Below, piece after piece: positions 6,367 through 7,177 of a DNA stretch of 7,177 bases; position 1 is the stretch's first letter, and every line of letters starts with the position of its first letter. The position numbers were made by a program, and so were the translations under genes. The DNA lies in contig CAMGKS010000057.1 of NCBI GenBank assembly GCA_946056785.1, positions 1-7,177 on the forward strand, given 5' to 3'. This DNA comes from an uncultured Clostridia bacterium (GTDB lineage: Bacteria > Bacillota > Clostridia > Christensenellales > CAG-917). The notes beneath the pieces were generated by a model. It saw only the letters and a list, made by a program, of their open reading frames with translations. It was not told where the DNA came from and did no database searches.

Positions 6367-7038
6367 TTAAGTTTTCCTTTTTCTTTGTTTTAAAGTGAAA
6401 ACTGCATATTTAAATTTGCGTTTCTCGTTTTGCGTTTTAATCGGCAAGCCTTCTTTGCCGCTTGAAATTTTAAGCTTGGTTTTGTTTTTGGTATGGGCTA
6501 TAATTTTACAGGCAATAATGCCTACGGCAGTTGTAATTGTCGTTGAAAGCAAAGTAGGAGCCATTATATCGGTAGGACTTACGCTGCCGCCGCTGCTTCT
6601 CAGCGCTATTACGGTTGCGGGAATAAGTTGTATAGACGTGGCAGATATGACTAAAAGCAAATTCATATTGTGCGTGACGGTTCCCGAGCCGTCGTCCATA
6701 AGTTCCATAGCTTTTATTCCGGCAGGCGTTGCCGCGCCGCCCATTCCGAGCATGTTTGAAGCAAGATTTATAGATATATATTTATAAGTTTCATCAGACT
6801 CTCCTTTAAATAGCTTTTTAGCAACCGGTTTAATGAGTTTTGTCAATTTTGCGTCGAGCCCCGATTTTTCAAGCATTTTGAGAACGGATAACCATACGCT
6901 GTAAATTGCAAGCAATTTAAGGCACAAAGATATTGCGTTTGTAGCTCCGCCTATCATAGTAGGGAAAACCGATTCGGGATTTATGACCGTCAACGCCACA
7001 AGTCCCGATACGGATAGTAATAAAAAGACAACGTTCAT
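6367..7038 (-). CDS. spmA: Spore maturation protein A
   Basis: Membrane partner of SpmB, also with a nucleoside-recognition fold, required for proper spore core dehydration. The 223-residue protein shows an N-terminal span (about 3-18), GGATNAISLCLKLLAIYSVW (30-49), ISINLASNMLGMGGAATPAG (88-107), the strongest family signature, ATSIQLIPATVIALR (133-147) and PTDIMAPTLLSTT (155-167). Bacillus SpmA has about 196 residues; here the extra length is a Lys-rich tail from about 183 to 223. Start ATG 7038 is supported by alignment of the first span with known SpmA proteins, although there is no recognisable Shine-Dalgarno before it. In Bacillus the pair is preceded by dacB; here a promoter precedes spmA and no dacB lies within reach, so the pair is a two-gene unit. 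Confidence 0.94.
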   Translation of the reverse strand: MNVVFLLLSVSGLVALTVINPESVFPTMIGGATNAISLCLKLLAIYSVWLSVLKMLEKSGLDAKLTKLIKPVAKKLFKGESDETYKYISINLASNMLGMGGAATPAGIKAMELMDDGSGTVTHNMNLLLVISATSIQLIPATVIALRSSGGSVSPTDIMAPTLLSTTITTAVGIIACKIIAHTKNKTKLKISSGKEGLPIKTQNEKRKFKYAVFTLKQRKRKT

Positions 7039-7072
7039 AGTTTATATTTATTTTACAATTCCGATTTTTAGT

Positions 7073-7102
7073 AGTATAATAACTAAATAAATGAAGTTTC
7101 AA
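7073..7102 (-). promoter_or_regulatory. Promoter for spmA-spmB
   Basis: On the minus strand, TTGAAA (7102-7097) and TATACT (7078-7073) are 18 bp apart, each five of six against the sigma-A consensus. Shifted by one base, TGAAAC, 17 bp, TATACTA also resembles a sigma-G/F promoter. In B. subtilis this operon is sigma-E dependent; I find no convincing sigma-E pair. The predicted leader is about 28 nt. Confidence 0.5.
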
Positions 7103-7137
7103 AGCAATATTTTTCCGGTAAAAGGCATATTGAAAAT

Positions 7138-7167
7138 TTGACAAATAAAAACTATTAAATATATAAA
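7138..7167 (+). promoter_or_regulatory. Putative sigma-A promoter pointing out of the window
   Basis: A perfect TTGACA (7138-7143), an 18-bp spacer and TATAAA (7162-7167) in very AT-rich DNA. It would drive a rightward gene beyond 7177, divergent from spmA. AT-rich sequence makes chance -10 matches common, so the exact -35 is the real support. Confidence 0.4.
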
Positions 7168-7177
7168 AATATTAAAC

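Noticed and set aside
6395..6787. 130-codon rightward open frame
   Set aside because: Hydrophobic shadow of spmA on the other strand; the spmA reading has family motifs and this one has none.
1..7177. New defence, mobile or biosynthetic system
   Set aside because: Every sizeable gene but the 85-residue one belongs to a recognisable core family, and no repeats arrays, integrase, transposase, toxin or effector signatures are present.

Overview
The window looks like a piece of chromosome from an endospore-forming, low-GC Firmicute of the Clostridia type, probably an uncultured gut-type lineage. The evidence is several sporulation genes (spoVT, a SpoVB/MurJ-family flippase, spmA, spmB), the Firmicute gene order spoVT-flippase-mazG, strong AGGAGG-like ribosome binding sites, and AT-rich spacers with T-tract terminators. 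I see no insertion sequence, phage, CRISPR or toxin signature. Most of the window is ordinary core genome. The most distinctive items are a regulatory RNA and two domain-level oddities.

Left block (1-1468). A leftward gene, open to the window edge, encodes QueT, the substrate-binding component of a queuosine-precursor ECF transporter. Its short leader (690-655, minus strand) folds as a preQ1 class I riboswitch whose pseudoknot overlaps the queT Shine-Dalgarno. Divergently, two overlapping genes run rightward: a flavin reductase-like protein and an uncharacterised 85-residue protein.

Central block (1511-5680). Four tightly packed rightward genes form one apparent operon: spoVT, a 14-TM-class SpoVB/MurJ-family flippase, a MazG nucleotide pyrophosphohydrolase with a shortened YabN-type N-terminal region, and dusB. 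Gene junctions are a 13-bp overlap, a 1-nt gap and an ATGA overlap. A forespore (sigma-G-like) promoter precedes spoVT and an intrinsic terminator follows dusB.

Right block (5681-7177). A T-rich convergent spacer with short repeats separates dusB from the leftward pair spmA-spmB, spore maturation membrane proteins one nucleotide apart. A promoter precedes spmA. A second promoter-like sequence points rightward off the window edge.

Together the genes serve tRNA modification (queuosine precursor uptake, dihydrouridine synthesis), nucleotide-pool cleaning and spore development. The operon places two housekeeping enzymes behind a sporulation regulator.
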